64,000 nucleotides of DNA from Clostridiales bacterium (GCA_019418225.1 DYCF01000003.1:92724-156723), one strand, 5' to 3'; positions 44,028 through 53,730 are shown, counted from the first letter of the stretch. The notes: a model not told the origin generated them from the sequence alone. Made by a program: numbers and translations.

Positions 44028-44204
44028 GCCTTTTCCTTAATTATTTTACTTTTATACTATTCACAGTAACTTGTTATATTATACCATATTATATTTTTTT
44101 TTGCTTGAAATTTACCTTTTATTTTCTTCTACTTACGTATATAATAACATGAGGTTATTTTTATAACTACTAAATCTATATTCAAAAAATAGAAAGGATT
44201 AACT
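44028..44204. other. Divergent promoter region between the 43728 gene and mscS
   Basis: About 180 very AT-rich bases. Several TATAAT-like sequences (for example at 44139-44144 on the plus strand) but no well-spaced -35. No gene. Confidence 0.4.
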
Positions 44205-45341
44205 ATGACAGAAGGATTAACTATAAACGATTTTTTCACTAACTTCTCACATAACTCATTGTATATTAGACTGGCTGCTAGCCTTTTCTTACTTATTGCT
44301 TTTTTAATCTGCCATCGCTTACTAAGCCGTTTAATGGTCCGATTAGTTTCACGCATTGAAATTAAAAGTACACGTATTGATTCCAGTCATTTTGATAAGT
44401 TACAAAAACCTTTTAATTATTTATTTTTGACTACAGGTCTTTATATTGCGTTAGCAATTTCTCCACTTGTAATTTACAACAGCATTACAGTAGAGTCTTT
44501 TTGGTTTATTAGCATTCCTATTAGCATTATTCCTTTTAAAATGCTTACTAAACTTTATGCTGCACTGACAGTTGCATTTATCACCTGGATTTTATATCTT
44601 CTAGCACATATCTACGAAGAATTTCTTAATAGTTTAAATCTCAAGTTACCATTTATAGATAACTCTTTATTTCTTCGTTTTACTTGTCGTATGACACGTG
44701 CAGCCATTGTAATCATAGGTGGTTTTATTTCTCTTAGCTTTATCTTTGACAAACTTCCTACCGTTCTCACAGGTGTAGGAATTGGAGGGGTTGCAGTAGC
44801 CTATGTTTCTAAAGATGCCCTCTCAAATATTTTCTCCGGCTTATTACTTATGCTCGATAAACCTTTTGTAATTGGTGACTGGATTGAAATTATTGGTCTT
44901 GAAGGTGTTGTTGAAGATATCAGCTTTAGGAGTACAAGACTACGTACTTTTACCCAAGGTCAAGTTGTTATTCCTAATGCGCAAATCAGTAATGCAAACC
45001 TTATTAACTGGACGCGTATGGAAAAACGTCGTGTTAAATTCGACTTAGGCATTGACTATAATACTTCTATTAAAGATTTAAACTTATGTATGTCAAGAAT
45101 TAAAGAAATTCTCAAAAAAGATCCTGATGTAGAAAATGAAACTTATATTGTTGCTTTTGAAAACTTCGGCGATTATGCCCTTAATATCCAAATTCTTTAT
45201 TTTTCTATGCATACAAGTTATGCACCTTATTTAGAAGTAAAGGAACGTATTAACCTAGAAATTCTCAAGCTTTGTGAAGAATTAGGTGTTACAATTGCCT
45301 TTCCTACTCAAACACTTTATATGCAAAAGCAATCTAATTAA
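44205..45341 (+). CDS. Small-conductance mechanosensitive channel MscS family
   Basis: Membrane channel that opens under tension to release solutes on hypo-osmotic shock. The 378 residues have about five N-terminal membrane segments, then the pore helix TGVGIGGVAVAYVSKDALSN and IFSGLLLMLDKPFVIGDWIE, the beta domain with VVEDISFRSTRLRTF and VVIPNAQISNANLINWTRME, and the C-terminal alpha-beta domain. GAAAGG precedes the ATG. Monocistronic, ending at a terminator shared with rnpB. Confidence 0.9.
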   Translation: MTEGLTINDFFTNFSHNSLYIRLAASLFLLIAFLICHRLLSRLMVRLVSRIEIKSTRIDSSHFDKLQKPFNYLFLTTGLYIALAISPLVIYNSITVESFWFISIPISIIPFKMLTKLYAALTVAFITWILYLLAHIYEEFLNSLNLKLPFIDNSLFLRFTCRMTRAAIVIIGGFISLSFIFDKLPTVLTGVGIGGVAVAYVSKDALSNIFSGLLLMLDKPFVIGDWIEIIGLEGVVEDISFRSTRLRTFTQGQVVIPNAQISNANLINWTRMEKRRVKFDLGIDYNTSIKDLNLCMSRIKEILKKDPDVENETYIVAFENFGDYALNIQILYFSMHTSYAPYLEVKERINLEILKLCEELGVTIAFPTQTLYMQKQSN

Positions 45342-45376
45342 CTTCTAAACAAATAATAAAATTTAATTTGTATATT

Positions 45377-45410
45377 AAAAAAGCTTAAGGCATATGCCTT
45401 AAGCTTTTTT
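45377..45410. terminator. 34-bp perfect palindrome, terminator shared by mscS and rnpB
   Basis: AAAAAAGCTTAAGGCAT immediately followed by its complement, with no spacer. Each strand ends in TTTTTT, so it can stop mscS on the plus strand and RNase P RNA on the minus strand. Confidence 0.8.
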
Positions 45411-45414
45411 GTGT

Positions 45415-45763
45415 TAACCAAATCTATAAGCCGGGTTCTGTATTAAACAGTCATCTATCTACGCCAATAGTTACCTATTGACTCTAGCGACCTACCCAAA
45501 GACTAGCGAGCCACTATTAGCGTCTTTCTATACGGTCTTGCTCCAGGTGGGGTTTACATGGCTCCCCTAGTCACCTAGGGGACGGTGAGCTCTTACCTCG
45601 CCTTTCCACCCTTACCTACCTATGCGGTAGGTGGTTTATTTCTGTTGCACTATCCTTAGAGTTGCCTCCACTGGGTATTACCCAGCACCTTGCTCTGCGG
45701 AGCCCGGACGTTCCTCAAGTATCTTCTTTCGAACTGATACGTGCGACTGTCTGATTTACTTAA
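45415..45763 (-). ncRNA. rnpB: RNase P RNA, type A
   Basis: Catalytic RNA that matures the 5' end of tRNAs. On the minus strand the conserved parts appear in order: GAGGAACGTCCGGGCTCC near the 5' end, GTGCAACAGAAA, GGTAAGGGTGGAAAGGCGAG, CCATGTAAACCCCACCTGGA, and the 3' ACAGAACCCGGCTTATAG. The pattern is type A (ancestral), unlike the type B of Bacillus and agreeing with Clostridia. Ends are estimated from the conserved core; the 3' terminator is the palindrome beside it. Confidence 0.93.
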
Positions 45764-45809
45764 CAGCTCATTTAGTATAATTTATTTTTAGATTCTTGTC
45801 AACTAGGGC

Positions 45810-47465
45810 TTATTCAAAAGAACTGCCTCCTACAAACTCTCGCAATAATGAATTTGTAGGAATCTCTGAACTATCCATCACTAAAAAGTATTCAAAGAAT
45901 TTTAAAATACGCTTTGCCTCTGTATAATAAGGTGAATCGTATCCTACTCTAAACAAAAGTGGTTCTGCTTTAGCTTTTAAGGCCGCTAATTCATATATAA
46001 GTACGGTATTAAACATGACATCTGCTTCTTCTTGAAATGGAAAAATATTTTTTTCCTCTCCTCGTCTTACAGAAGCCCAACGCTCTAATGTTACTTCTGG
46101 CGAAGTCCCGCGATAGGCATTATCCCTCACCATACGTCTAATCAGCCTTGTATCTGTTGTAGGAATACGATTGTGTTCATCTATGTTGAGCTGCGTTAAA
46201 CAACTTACATAAACTTTATATTTATTTTCCTTTGGAATAGCATAACTCAGCTTCTCATTTAAACCATGAATGCCTTCTATTACAAGAATATCTTCTTCAC
46301 CTAAATGCATTTTATTGCCTTTGTATTCTCTTTGTCCTAACACAAAATTAAATGTAGGAATTTCTACCGTCTCACCTGCAATAAGCTTCTTCATATGTTC
46401 ATTGAATAAATCGATATCTATTGCTTCTAATGCCTCAAAATCGTATTTTCCCTCTTCATCTCTTGGCGTATGCTCACGATCTACAAAATAGTCATCTATA
46501 GATATCAAATGTGGTTTCATTCCGTTAACGCGAAGCTGTACACAAAGTCTTTTAGCAAACGTAGTTTTACCAGAAGATGAAGGTCCAGCAATAAGCACCA
46601 ACTTTACAGCACCTTTTTCAGCAATCTTATCCGCAATGCTCGCAATTTTCTTCTCATGAAGTGCTTCTGAAATCTTAATGAGTTCATCTGTTTTACCTGA
46701 TGCAATCACATCATTTAATGCACCCACCATATCTACACCTAGAATACGTGCCCATTTTTCTGATTCTCTAAAAATATTTGAAAGCTTAGGCTGTGATTTG
46801 AATTCTGGCAATACATTTGGATTCTTTTCATCTGGGAATTGTAAAATAAATCCATAGGCATAAGGAATCAGTTTAAAAAGTTTAATATCTCTCGTATTAC
46901 GTAGCATATAACCATAAAAATAATCTTTTACCCCATCTAGCGTATACATATTAATTGTAGAAGTTCGACGGTATTTAAAAAGCTTAATCTTATCTTCTTG
47001 ACCATGAGCCTTAAAGTACGGCATCGCCTCGGCAATGCTCATAATTGACTTTTCAATTGGTAATTCTTGAGCTACCATTTTTTTCATTTCAAATTCAATT
47101 GCTTTAATATTGTCTTCTGTACAATAACTTTCATTTGTAAATTCACAGAAATACCCACCTGTAATATGGTGATTAACTAAAATGTGGCACTCTGGTACAA
47201 TACGTTTAGCTGCTGCAATAAGCAAAAACGTCGTACTGCGTTGATAGACACGCATCCCATCTTTTTCACTTAAATCAATGAATCTAAAATTATTTAAGTC
47301 TGTCTCTACTTTAGAAGAAAGTTCTTTTAGATTATGTCCTGCTTCTCCTAACATGATAGGATAAGCATATTGACTTTGCATCTTATCTGCAACTTCTCCT
47401 AAAGTAGTACCTTTTTGAACTTCTAATACCTCACCGCTTTTAAACTGCACTTTTACCTTTGTCAT
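45810..47465 (-). CDS. Nucleoside kinase with TGS and ThrRS-like N-terminal domains
   Basis: Probable uridine-kinase-like enzyme of the phosphoribulokinase/uridine kinase family. The 551 residues are a fusion: a TGS domain (residues 1-60, KVQFKSGEVLEVQKGTTLGE), a region like the second additional domain of threonyl-tRNA synthetase with HILVNHHITGGYF (HHxxxGG) and FCEFTNESYCTEDN, then the kinase with Walker A LIAGPSSSGKTTFAKRL, DDYFVDRE and VIEGIHGLNEKL. This fusion is widespread in Clostridia and Thermotogales; the true substrate is not certain. Confidence 0.88.
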   Translation of the reverse strand: MTKVKVQFKSGEVLEVQKGTTLGEVADKMQSQYAYPIMLGEAGHNLKELSSKVETDLNNFRFIDLSEKDGMRVYQRSTTFLLIAAAKRIVPECHILVNHHITGGYFCEFTNESYCTEDNIKAIEFEMKKMVAQELPIEKSIMSIAEAMPYFKAHGQEDKIKLFKYRRTSTINMYTLDGVKDYFYGYMLRNTRDIKLFKLIPYAYGFILQFPDEKNPNVLPEFKSQPKLSNIFRESEKWARILGVDMVGALNDVIASGKTDELIKISEALHEKKIASIADKIAEKGAVKLVLIAGPSSSGKTTFAKRLCVQLRVNGMKPHLISIDDYFVDREHTPRDEEGKYDFEALEAIDIDLFNEHMKKLIAGETVEIPTFNFVLGQREYKGNKMHLGEEDILVIEGIHGLNEKLSYAIPKENKYKVYVSCLTQLNIDEHNRIPTTDTRLIRRMVRDNAYRGTSPEVTLERWASVRRGEEKNIFPFQEEADVMFNTVLIYELAALKAKAEPLLFRVGYDSPYYTEAKRILKFFEYFLVMDSSEIPTNSLLREFVGGSSFE

Positions 47466-47482
47466 TTGAAATTCCCCCTACA

Positions 47483-48583
47483 TTATTTAATCATTAAAGT
47501 TTCTCCATTTACATTTGAACAAACTACTTCTAATGTCTTTAGATTTTCTTTTAAATAACTACTGATATGCTGCATAGCAATATTTTCAGAAGCATAGTGC
47601 CCTATGTCAATTACTGGAATGCCCATTTCCTTTGCCATCTGACCTTTATGAAATTGCATATCACCTGTAATATATACATCGGCCTTACGAGCTGCTACTT
47701 TGATATACTCACTGCCACTTCCTGAACAAATTGCTACCCTACGAATAGGTTTCTGATACTGCTCAGTAATACGCACATAAGGGATTTGAAATACCTTTTT
47801 AATTTCACTTATGAAATCTTCAAAGCTTATAGCTTCCTTACAGCACCCTACTCTCCCTACACCATAAGGTTCACTCAGATGAACTAGGTCATATACATCA
47901 TAGGCAACTTCTTCATAAGGGTGCACAACCTTAATTTTTTCCATCAATGTACTTACTTCATCTTTATAGGCCATAAATTCGATTTTATTTTCAGCGACCT
48001 TTTCAAGTACTCCCTGTGTACCTATAAATGGTTTACTTCCTTCTAATGGCATAAATGTCCCTTCACCATTGCTACTAAAGGTACATCCTTTGTAATCACC
48101 TATTTTACAACTATTTACTGCTACAATCTCTCGACGTACAGCTTCTAAATGTGTCACTGGTACATAAATGGCCACCTTACAAAAACTGCGACTGCCTGTC
48201 ACAGCAAGTATTTCCAAATTTTCAAGTCCAAGAAGCTCACAGAGATAATCATTTAGGCCACCTTTTGCAATATCATAATTCGTATGCATACTATAGACTG
48301 CAATGTCATTTTGAATGAGTTTCTTAATCATCTTCCCTTTGCTGCTATCTAAATTTAAATTTTTCATAGGTGCAAAGAAAAATGGATGATGGCTTACAAT
48401 ACACTTTGCACCTTGTTTTATAGCTTCATCTACAACTTCTTCATTTACATCTAAAGCACATAGTACTTTTTCTACTTCTACTTCACGACTGCCTACCATA
48501 AGTCCTACATTATCCCAGCTTTCAGCTAAGTTACATGGTGCCAGTGTTTCTAGCACCTTTATAATTTCTTTTAACTTAGGCAT
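47483..48583 (-). CDS. Nif3-like dinuclear metal-centre protein (DUF34)
   Basis: Hexameric metal-binding protein, related to GTP cyclohydrolase I type 2-like proteins of unknown function. The 366 residues are the long Firmicute form with an inserted CutA/PII-like domain (about residues 130-230). Metal ligands appear in CIVSHHPFFFAPMKNL, YSMHTNYDIAKGGLNDYL and the C-terminal IDIGHYASENIAM. Overlaps the end of trmK by 13 bases; the trmK-nif3 pair behind rpoD is conserved in Firmicutes. Confidence 0.9.
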   Translation of the reverse strand: MPKLKEIIKVLETLAPCNLAESWDNVGLMVGSREVEVEKVLCALDVNEEVVDEAIKQGAKCIVSHHPFFFAPMKNLNLDSSKGKMIKKLIQNDIAVYSMHTNYDIAKGGLNDYLCELLGLENLEILAVTGSRSFCKVAIYVPVTHLEAVRREIVAVNSCKIGDYKGCTFSSNGEGTFMPLEGSKPFIGTQGVLEKVAENKIEFMAYKDEVSTLMEKIKVVHPYEEVAYDVYDLVHLSEPYGVGRVGCCKEAISFEDFISEIKKVFQIPYVRITEQYQKPIRRVAICSGSGSEYIKVAARKADVYITGDMQFHKGQMAKEMGIPVIDIGHYASENIAMQHISSYLKENLKTLEVVCSNVNGETLMIK

Positions 48584-49260
48584 CCAATCACCTCTTTTAT
48601 TTGTGCGATTTCTTTCTCTAATTCTATCATTCTAGCTGCTGGTTGTTCACCTTGCTTTTCTTTTAAATGACTTTTAATCTCTTCAAGTTTTTTCATTTTC
48701 TTTGTAAGCCATTCTTTAAATAATGGTAATTTCTTTTCAATAAGACATTTACCAAAAAGATATTCATATTCTTTATCATAAGCTTCTTTGCCTTTTTCTA
48801 CAACTAAAATTGTATAGTATTTATCATCATCTTTGGCAAAATCTTCTGTTACAATTTTAAAATCATTGTCATGTAAAAATTTTCTTACCTGATCAATATC
48901 CTGTTGAGGCTGTAAAATAAGACGCTCAGCGGCTTTTACGACTGGCATAGCCGCTTTTAAAATATCAATAATGAGATAACCACCCATTCCTGAAATCATA
49001 ATCACATTACCATCTTCTTCTGTAATACCTTGAAGACCACTTGTTTGCTTAAGTCTAATATTCGAAATACGGTACTTGTCTATATTTTGCTGTGCCTTTA
49101 CAAGAGGCCCTTTATTAATATCCGTTGCCATACAGCTTGTTACTATATTATTTTTAATTAAATAAATAGGTACATAGGCATGATCTGTTCCTACATCAAT
49201 CACACTGCTACCTTGTGGCACATATTTTGTAAGTGTTGCTAAACGATTTGATAATTGCAT
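48571..49260 (-). CDS. trmK: tRNA (adenine-22-N1)-methyltransferase TrmK
   Basis: Methylates A22 in the D-arm of tRNA-Ser/Leu class tRNAs with S-adenosylmethionine. The 229 residues have the Rossmann core SSVIDVGTDHAYVPIYL, CMATDINKGPL, ISGMGGYLIIDIL and LILQPQQDIDQVRKFLHDN, and a C-terminal coiled coil (KKMKKLEEIKSHLKEKQGEQ) as in Bacillus YqfN. Located between rpoD and nif3, as in Bacillus. Confidence 0.92.
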   Translation of the reverse strand: MQLSNRLATLTKYVPQGSSVIDVGTDHAYVPIYLIKNNIVTSCMATDINKGPLVKAQQNIDKYRISNIRLKQTSGLQGITEEDGNVIMISGMGGYLIIDILKAAMPVVKAAERLILQPQQDIDQVRKFLHDNDFKIVTEDFAKDDDKYYTILVVEKGKEAYDKEYEYLFGKCLIEKKLPLFKEWLTKKMKKLEEIKSHLKEKQGEQPAARMIELEKEIAQIKEVIGCLS

Positions 49261-49332
49261 GTTTCACCTCTTGTTATACTTAAATCTTTCTAAGCGGCTA
49301 TGTAGCCTTTTATAATATCCTTATAGACAACA

Positions 49333-49367
49333 ATAGAAGTTGGCTATAAAGACAACTTCTATCATAA
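49333..49367 (-). terminator. Hairpin after rpoD
   Basis: A perfect 10-bp stem ATAGAAGTTG (49333-49342) with its complement at 49353-49362. The minus-strand tail ATTGTTGTCT is a weak T tract, so rpoD transcription may partly continue into trmK. Confidence 0.45.
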
Positions 49368-49376
49368 TATTTATTC

Positions 49377-50468
49377 TTATTCTAAATAGTCTTTGAGTTT
49401 TTTACTACGACTTGGATGTCTAAGCTTTCTAAGCGCTTTCGCTTCAATTTGACGAATACGCTCTCTTGTTACACTAAACTCTTTACCTACTTCTTCAAGT
49501 GTACGTGCACGACCATCATCAAGACCAAAACGTAAACGTAATACTTTTTGTTCTCTCTCTGTTAATGTATCTAATACTTCAATAAGTTGTTCTTTTAATA
49601 AAGTGAATGCAGCCGCTTCTGCTGGTACTGGAATATCTTCATCTGGAATAAAGTCACCTAAGTGGCTATCTTCTTCTTCACCAATAGGTGTTTCAAGTGA
49701 AACTGGTTCTTGAGAAATTTTCATAATCTCACGTACTTTAGAAACTGGCATTTCCATACGTTTTGCAATTTCTTCTGGTTGTGGGTCACGACCTAATTCT
49801 TGGAGAAGTTGACGTGAAACACGCATTAATTTATTAATTGTTTCCACCATGTGGACTGGAATACGAATCGTACGTGCTTGATCGGCAATAGCTCTCGTAA
49901 TAGCTTGGCGAATCCACCATGTTGCATAAGTACTGAATTTAAATCCTTTTGTATAGTCAAATTTTTCAACGGCTTTAATTAAACCTAAATTTCCTTCTTG
50001 AATAAGGTCTAAGAACAGCATGCCACGTCCTACATAACGTTTTGCAATACTTACAACAAGTCTAAGGTTGGCTTCAGCTAATTTTTTCTTAGCTTCTTGG
50101 TCGCCTTCTTGCATTCTTTGAGCAAGGACGATTTCTTCTTCCGCAGAAAGAAGTGGTACTTTACCGATTTCCTTAAGGTACATACGTACAGGGTCATCAA
50201 TGCTGATACCATCTGGTAAATTACTAAAATCGATATCTGTATCATCAACTTCGATTTCATTTAAATTACCAATTACATCAATATTCTGTGTTTCAAGATA
50301 ATCATAAATTTGTTCTATTTTGCTAGGTTCAAGCTCCATATCTGAGAAAACGTCATTAATATCATCCTGCTCTAAAACACCTTTTTTCTCTTTAGCAATA
50401 TTTATAAGTTGATCGAGCTTCGCCTTAAATGCTAGCTTCTGTTCTGCTATATCTTTCACTATTATCAA
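49377..50468 (-). CDS. rpoD: Primary sigma factor RpoD (sigma-A)
   Basis: Housekeeping sigma factor. The 363 residues show region 1.1 (QLINIAKEKKGVLEQDDIND), region 1.2 (DPVRMYLKEIGKVPLLS), region 2 with KRYVGRGMLFLDLIQEGNLG and FKFSTYATWWIRQAITRAIA, region 3, and region 4.2 with TLEEVGKEFSVTRERIRQIE. Compact like Bacillus SigA. Third gene of dgt-dnaG-rpoD, 21 bases from dnaG. The consensus promoters seen in this window are its expected targets. Confidence 0.98.
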   Translation of the reverse strand: MIIVKDIAEQKLAFKAKLDQLINIAKEKKGVLEQDDINDVFSDMELEPSKIEQIYDYLETQNIDVIGNLNEIEVDDTDIDFSNLPDGISIDDPVRMYLKEIGKVPLLSAEEEIVLAQRMQEGDQEAKKKLAEANLRLVVSIAKRYVGRGMLFLDLIQEGNLGLIKAVEKFDYTKGFKFSTYATWWIRQAITRAIADQARTIRIPVHMVETINKLMRVSRQLLQELGRDPQPEEIAKRMEMPVSKVREIMKISQEPVSLETPIGEEEDSHLGDFIPDEDIPVPAEAAAFTLLKEQLIEVLDTLTEREQKVLRLRFGLDDGRARTLEEVGKEFSVTRERIRQIEAKALRKLRHPSRSKKLKDYLE

Positions 50469-50489
50469 TCCTTTCTCCTGTCTACTATT

Positions 50490-52250
50490 CTAACCATTTA
50501 TAAAATCAATATACAACTTGTCAAGTTCCTTTTTTTGAAATAGTAGATTTTGTAACTCGTTTGGGTCTGTTGTTGTTTTTAGTCTTTTCTCAATATACCC
50601 ACTACTTAGGCGTTTAATATTCTCAGCTACCATCTTTTGAAGGACTGAAATCTCTTCATAGCGCTTATCTTTAAAAATAACCACGTGGGAAATAATATTT
50701 TGATCTGTTGCTTCTGGATATTTTGTTGTGAAATAATTCATATCAATATCCACACCACTCTTCAATGCTTCAAACACAGCCTTTGCTAAATCTTGTAGCA
50801 ACTGTCCTTCAAACATATCAGGTTGTATAAACTCCGCCGCACGTTTCCCAATCTGTGGGTAATGATAAAGGGTTGCTAAAAATAGTACTTCATTATTTAA
50901 AACATTTTGTACATGAGTAGGGGTTTTTTCTTCTTGAAGCTGCACCTTAGGGCGCACAATCTTCTTATAATGTTGATTCATCTCTGCCTTAAATGCTTCT
51001 TCATCTATATTATATTGCTTACAAATCTCTTCCATATAAATAGACTGTTCTATACTACTACCAGCTTCCGATAACATTAACGCGACTTCTTGGAAAAATT
51101 TCACACGTTCTTCTGGTTGATTTAAATCATGCTGTGCCTCAATATAGGTTACTTTAAACCAAATATCTGAAGGTGCTTCACTAATTAAATTTTCCACTTC
51201 TTCTTTTGTATGTTGCTTTAAATATTCATCGGGGTCTTTACCACCTTGTAGTTGAAGGACTTTTACCTTAAGACCAGCCCCACGCAAAATTGGAATTGCG
51301 CGTAATGCTGCATTCTTACCTGCATTGTCACTGTCATATAAAATGACCACTTGTTTTGTATAACGTTTTAATATTTTAGCATGAAGTGGCGTAAATGCTG
51401 TCCCGAGGGAGGCAACTGTTTGGTCAAAGCCTGCTTGATGCATGGCAATAACATCCATATAACCTTCTACCAAAATAAAGTAATCACTTTTTGTAGCTTT
51501 TGCCACATGTAATCCATAAAGCGTATTACTCTTATTAAACAAAACATTTTCTGGAGAGTTCAAATACTTTGGCATACTTCCATCCATTACACGTCCGCCG
51601 AAAGCAATCACTTTTTTGCTGGCATCAAAGATAGGAAATATTACTCTACCTGCAAATCGGTCATAAATCATGCCTTGATTTTTACTTTTTAAAACAAGTC
51701 CAGATTCTAGCAGCAATTCATCGCTATAGCCTTTTTGACTTAGATAATGGTATAGGCTAGTATATGCATTAGGTGAGTAACCTAATCCAAATTGCTTAAT
51801 AGTCTCCATAGAAAGCCCACGACCTGTCAAGTATTCTAAGACTTCTTTATGGCTTTCATCTCTTAATGTATAATGAAAGAACCTTGCACTTTCTTTTAGA
51901 ACTTCTAAAAGTTGTACACGTTTATGATTCTTTGCCATTTCCTCTTCAGATAAATATTCTTCATCTAATTTAATATGCTCTCTTTCTGCTAAATATTTTA
52001 AAGCTTCTACGAAAGTCATATTTTCTTTTTGCATCACAAAAGTAATGACATTGCCTCCTGCCCCACAACCAAAACAATAATAAAGCTGTTTATCTTCACT
52101 TACAGAAAAAGAAGGTGTTTTTTCATTGTGAAAAGGGCATAATCCTGTATAAGAACTGCCCTTCTTAGTTAAGGTTGTGTATTCGGAGATAATAGATACA
52201 ATATCGCTTTTTTCTCTAATTTCTTCTATGACATGTTCTGGATATAACAT
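50490..52250 (-). CDS. dnaG: DNA primase DnaG
   Basis: Synthesises RNA primers at the replication fork. The 586 residues have the N-terminal CHC2 zinc domain (GLCPFHNEKTPSFSVSEDK, YYCFGCGAGG), the catalytic domain with YDRFAGRVIFPIFDA and GRVMDGSMPKYLNSPE, the Toprim motifs VEGYMDVIAMHQAG and YDSDNAGKNA, and a C-terminal DnaB-interacting region. Typical Firmicute length. Between dgt and rpoD in the macromolecular synthesis operon. Confidence 0.97.
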   Translation of the reverse strand: MLYPEHVIEEIREKSDIVSIISEYTTLTKKGSSYTGLCPFHNEKTPSFSVSEDKQLYYCFGCGAGGNVITFVMQKENMTFVEALKYLAEREHIKLDEEYLSEEEMAKNHKRVQLLEVLKESARFFHYTLRDESHKEVLEYLTGRGLSMETIKQFGLGYSPNAYTSLYHYLSQKGYSDELLLESGLVLKSKNQGMIYDRFAGRVIFPIFDASKKVIAFGGRVMDGSMPKYLNSPENVLFNKSNTLYGLHVAKATKSDYFILVEGYMDVIAMHQAGFDQTVASLGTAFTPLHAKILKRYTKQVVILYDSDNAGKNAALRAIPILRGAGLKVKVLQLQGGKDPDEYLKQHTKEEVENLISEAPSDIWFKVTYIEAQHDLNQPEERVKFFQEVALMLSEAGSSIEQSIYMEEICKQYNIDEEAFKAEMNQHYKKIVRPKVQLQEEKTPTHVQNVLNNEVLFLATLYHYPQIGKRAAEFIQPDMFEGQLLQDLAKAVFEALKSGVDIDMNYFTTKYPEATDQNIISHVVIFKDKRYEEISVLQKMVAENIKRLSSGYIEKRLKTTTDPNELQNLLFQKKELDKLYIDFING

Positions 52251-52288
52251 CTACTCTCCTTCTTTCTATACTTGTTTTTAAACAGATT

Positions 52289-53296
52289 TTAATAGACTTG
52301 CCATGATTTTGGGAAAAACAAATCCATATACTGATGAATGGCATAACGATCCGTCATTCCAGCAATATAATCACAGACGATTTGTATTTCCAAATCCCCC
52401 TTCTTAAGCTGCTGCTTATATAACGGAGGTAATTTATCAAGATTTTTGATATAATACTCATACAATCTATATACAACTTGCTTTGCCTTGTCTTCTTGTT
52501 CTTTAGCTGATGAACCAATATAAACCCGTTCAAACAAGAATGCCCTCAAGGCATAAAAGGCCTTTCTGACTTCATCACTCATAATAATTTCTGATTTTTC
52601 CCTGCTCTGGGTAACAATATCTGTAATCAACGTATAAATACGCTCACTTGAAGTCTCTCCTAATATATCCGTATATATTTTAGGAATATCTTCTAACTTT
52701 AATACCCTGCCACGAATAGCATCATCAATATCATGGTTAATATAAGCAATTTTATCAGCCAATTGGACTACTTTTCCTTCTACAGTTGAAGGCTTTCCTT
52801 TTGTTGGGTGATTTAGAATACCATCTCTGACCTCAAAAGTCAAATTTAGTCCTTGTCCATTGTTTTCAAGTCGCTCCACAACACGTAAACTTTGTTTGTT
52901 ATGTACAAATTCACCATTTGTTACTTCTTGTAAACTATGCTCACCTGTATGACCAAAAGGTGTATGTCCTAAGTCATGTCCTAAAGCAATTGCTTCTGTT
53001 AAATCTTCATTTAAACGAAGGGCTCTTGCAATTGTTCTTGCTATTTGAGAAACCTCTAGTGTATGGGTAAGCCTTGTTCTGTAGTGATCACCTTCTGGCA
53101 ATATAAAAACCTGTGTTTTCTGTGCAAGTCTTCTAAAAGTCTTTGAGTGTAATATGCGATCACGGTCTCTTTGAAAAGCCGTACGAATTTCACAAGGTGC
53201 TTCTTCTACAACTCTTCCTCTAGAGTGTATACTTTGCATGGCTACTTTACTAAGTAACATCTCTTCAATTTTTTCTTGCTCTTGTCTATAGCACAT
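52289..53296 (-). CDS. dgt: Deoxyguanosinetriphosphate triphosphohydrolase-like protein
   Basis: HD-domain enzyme hydrolysing dNTPs to nucleoside and triphosphate. The 335 residues show DRDRILHSKTFRRLAQKTQV, RTRLTHTLEVSQIARTIAR and the HD metal site AIALGHDLGHTPFGHTGE, and AYINHDIDDAIR. I start at ATG 53296, which has GGGGTG six bases upstream; 12 more in-frame residues lie upstream without a suitable SD. A dgt-type gene ahead of dnaG is usual in clostridia. Confidence 0.93.
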   Translation of the reverse strand: MCYRQEQEKIEEMLLSKVAMQSIHSRGRVVEEAPCEIRTAFQRDRDRILHSKTFRRLAQKTQVFILPEGDHYRTRLTHTLEVSQIARTIARALRLNEDLTEAIALGHDLGHTPFGHTGEHSLQEVTNGEFVHNKQSLRVVERLENNGQGLNLTFEVRDGILNHPTKGKPSTVEGKVVQLADKIAYINHDIDDAIRGRVLKLEDIPKIYTDILGETSSERIYTLITDIVTQSREKSEIIMSDEVRKAFYALRAFLFERVYIGSSAKEQEDKAKQVVYRLYEYYIKNLDKLPPLYKQQLKKGDLEIQIVCDYIAGMTDRYAIHQYMDLFFPKSWQVY

Positions 53297-53504
53297 ATGC
53301 ATCACCCCACATATTATATAAATACGACACAAAATACATATTTCCTTTATAAAATTATATTTTTGTTAAAACTAGTTAATTTATACATTTAACACAAGCT
53401 TTTTTTATGCATTATAACAACTCTTATTTTTACCTTTACTTTCTACTTTACGCACATTACAGTCTAAGTATACCTATTTTATATATTTTTTCTTAAAAGC
53501 AAAG

Positions 53505-53530
53505 AAATACCCCTTAAACGGGGTATTTCA
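53505..53530 (-). terminator. Palindromic hairpin, copy 1 (stop for the GH5 operon)
   Basis: GAAATACCCC, TTAAAC loop, GGGGTATTTC: perfect 10-bp stem. On the minus strand the T-rich sequence TTTCTTTGCTTTT follows, so it probably ends the GH5 transcript. It shares its core with copy 2. Confidence 0.65.
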
Positions 53531-53571
53531 GATTGTTGACAAATGAATTTTCCCAAAATAAACTCACAAAT

Positions 53572-53730
53572 TAAGTGAGGATTATTCAAGAAAATCTATT
53601 AAAATAGGGGTAAAAAGAGCAGTTTAGGTCCATTTTTACCTCTGTTTTCTATTTCTAGACTAGTAAAATACTATGGAAAAGTTAATTGTCTACAGCCTGA
53701 TACCCCTTAAACGGGGTATTTCTTTATTTC
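53572..53730 (+). ncRNA. Possible small RNA in the GH5 spacer
   Basis: TTGACA (53537-53542), 17 bases, TAAACT (53560-53565) is a promoter candidate on the plus strand. The product would contain a 10-bp hairpin (GGGGTAAAAA at 53607-53616 with 53633-53642) and end at palindrome copy 2. No gene lies downstream on the plus strand. Candidate only. Confidence 0.25.
53701..53730 (+). terminator. Palindromic hairpin, copy 2
   Basis: TACCCC, TTAAAC loop, GGGGTA, followed by TTTCTTTATTTC on the plus strand. The 18-base core is identical to copy 1, but the T tract faces the other way. Confidence 0.6.

Noticed and set aside
45415..45763. tmRNA or SRP RNA as identity of the structured RNA
   Set aside because: The conserved RNase P core sequences are all present in order; no tRNA-like ends or tag frame.
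53505..53718. CRISPR array from the repeated 18-base palindrome
   Set aside because: Only two exact copies 190 bases apart and one degraded copy; no regular spacers and no cas genes.
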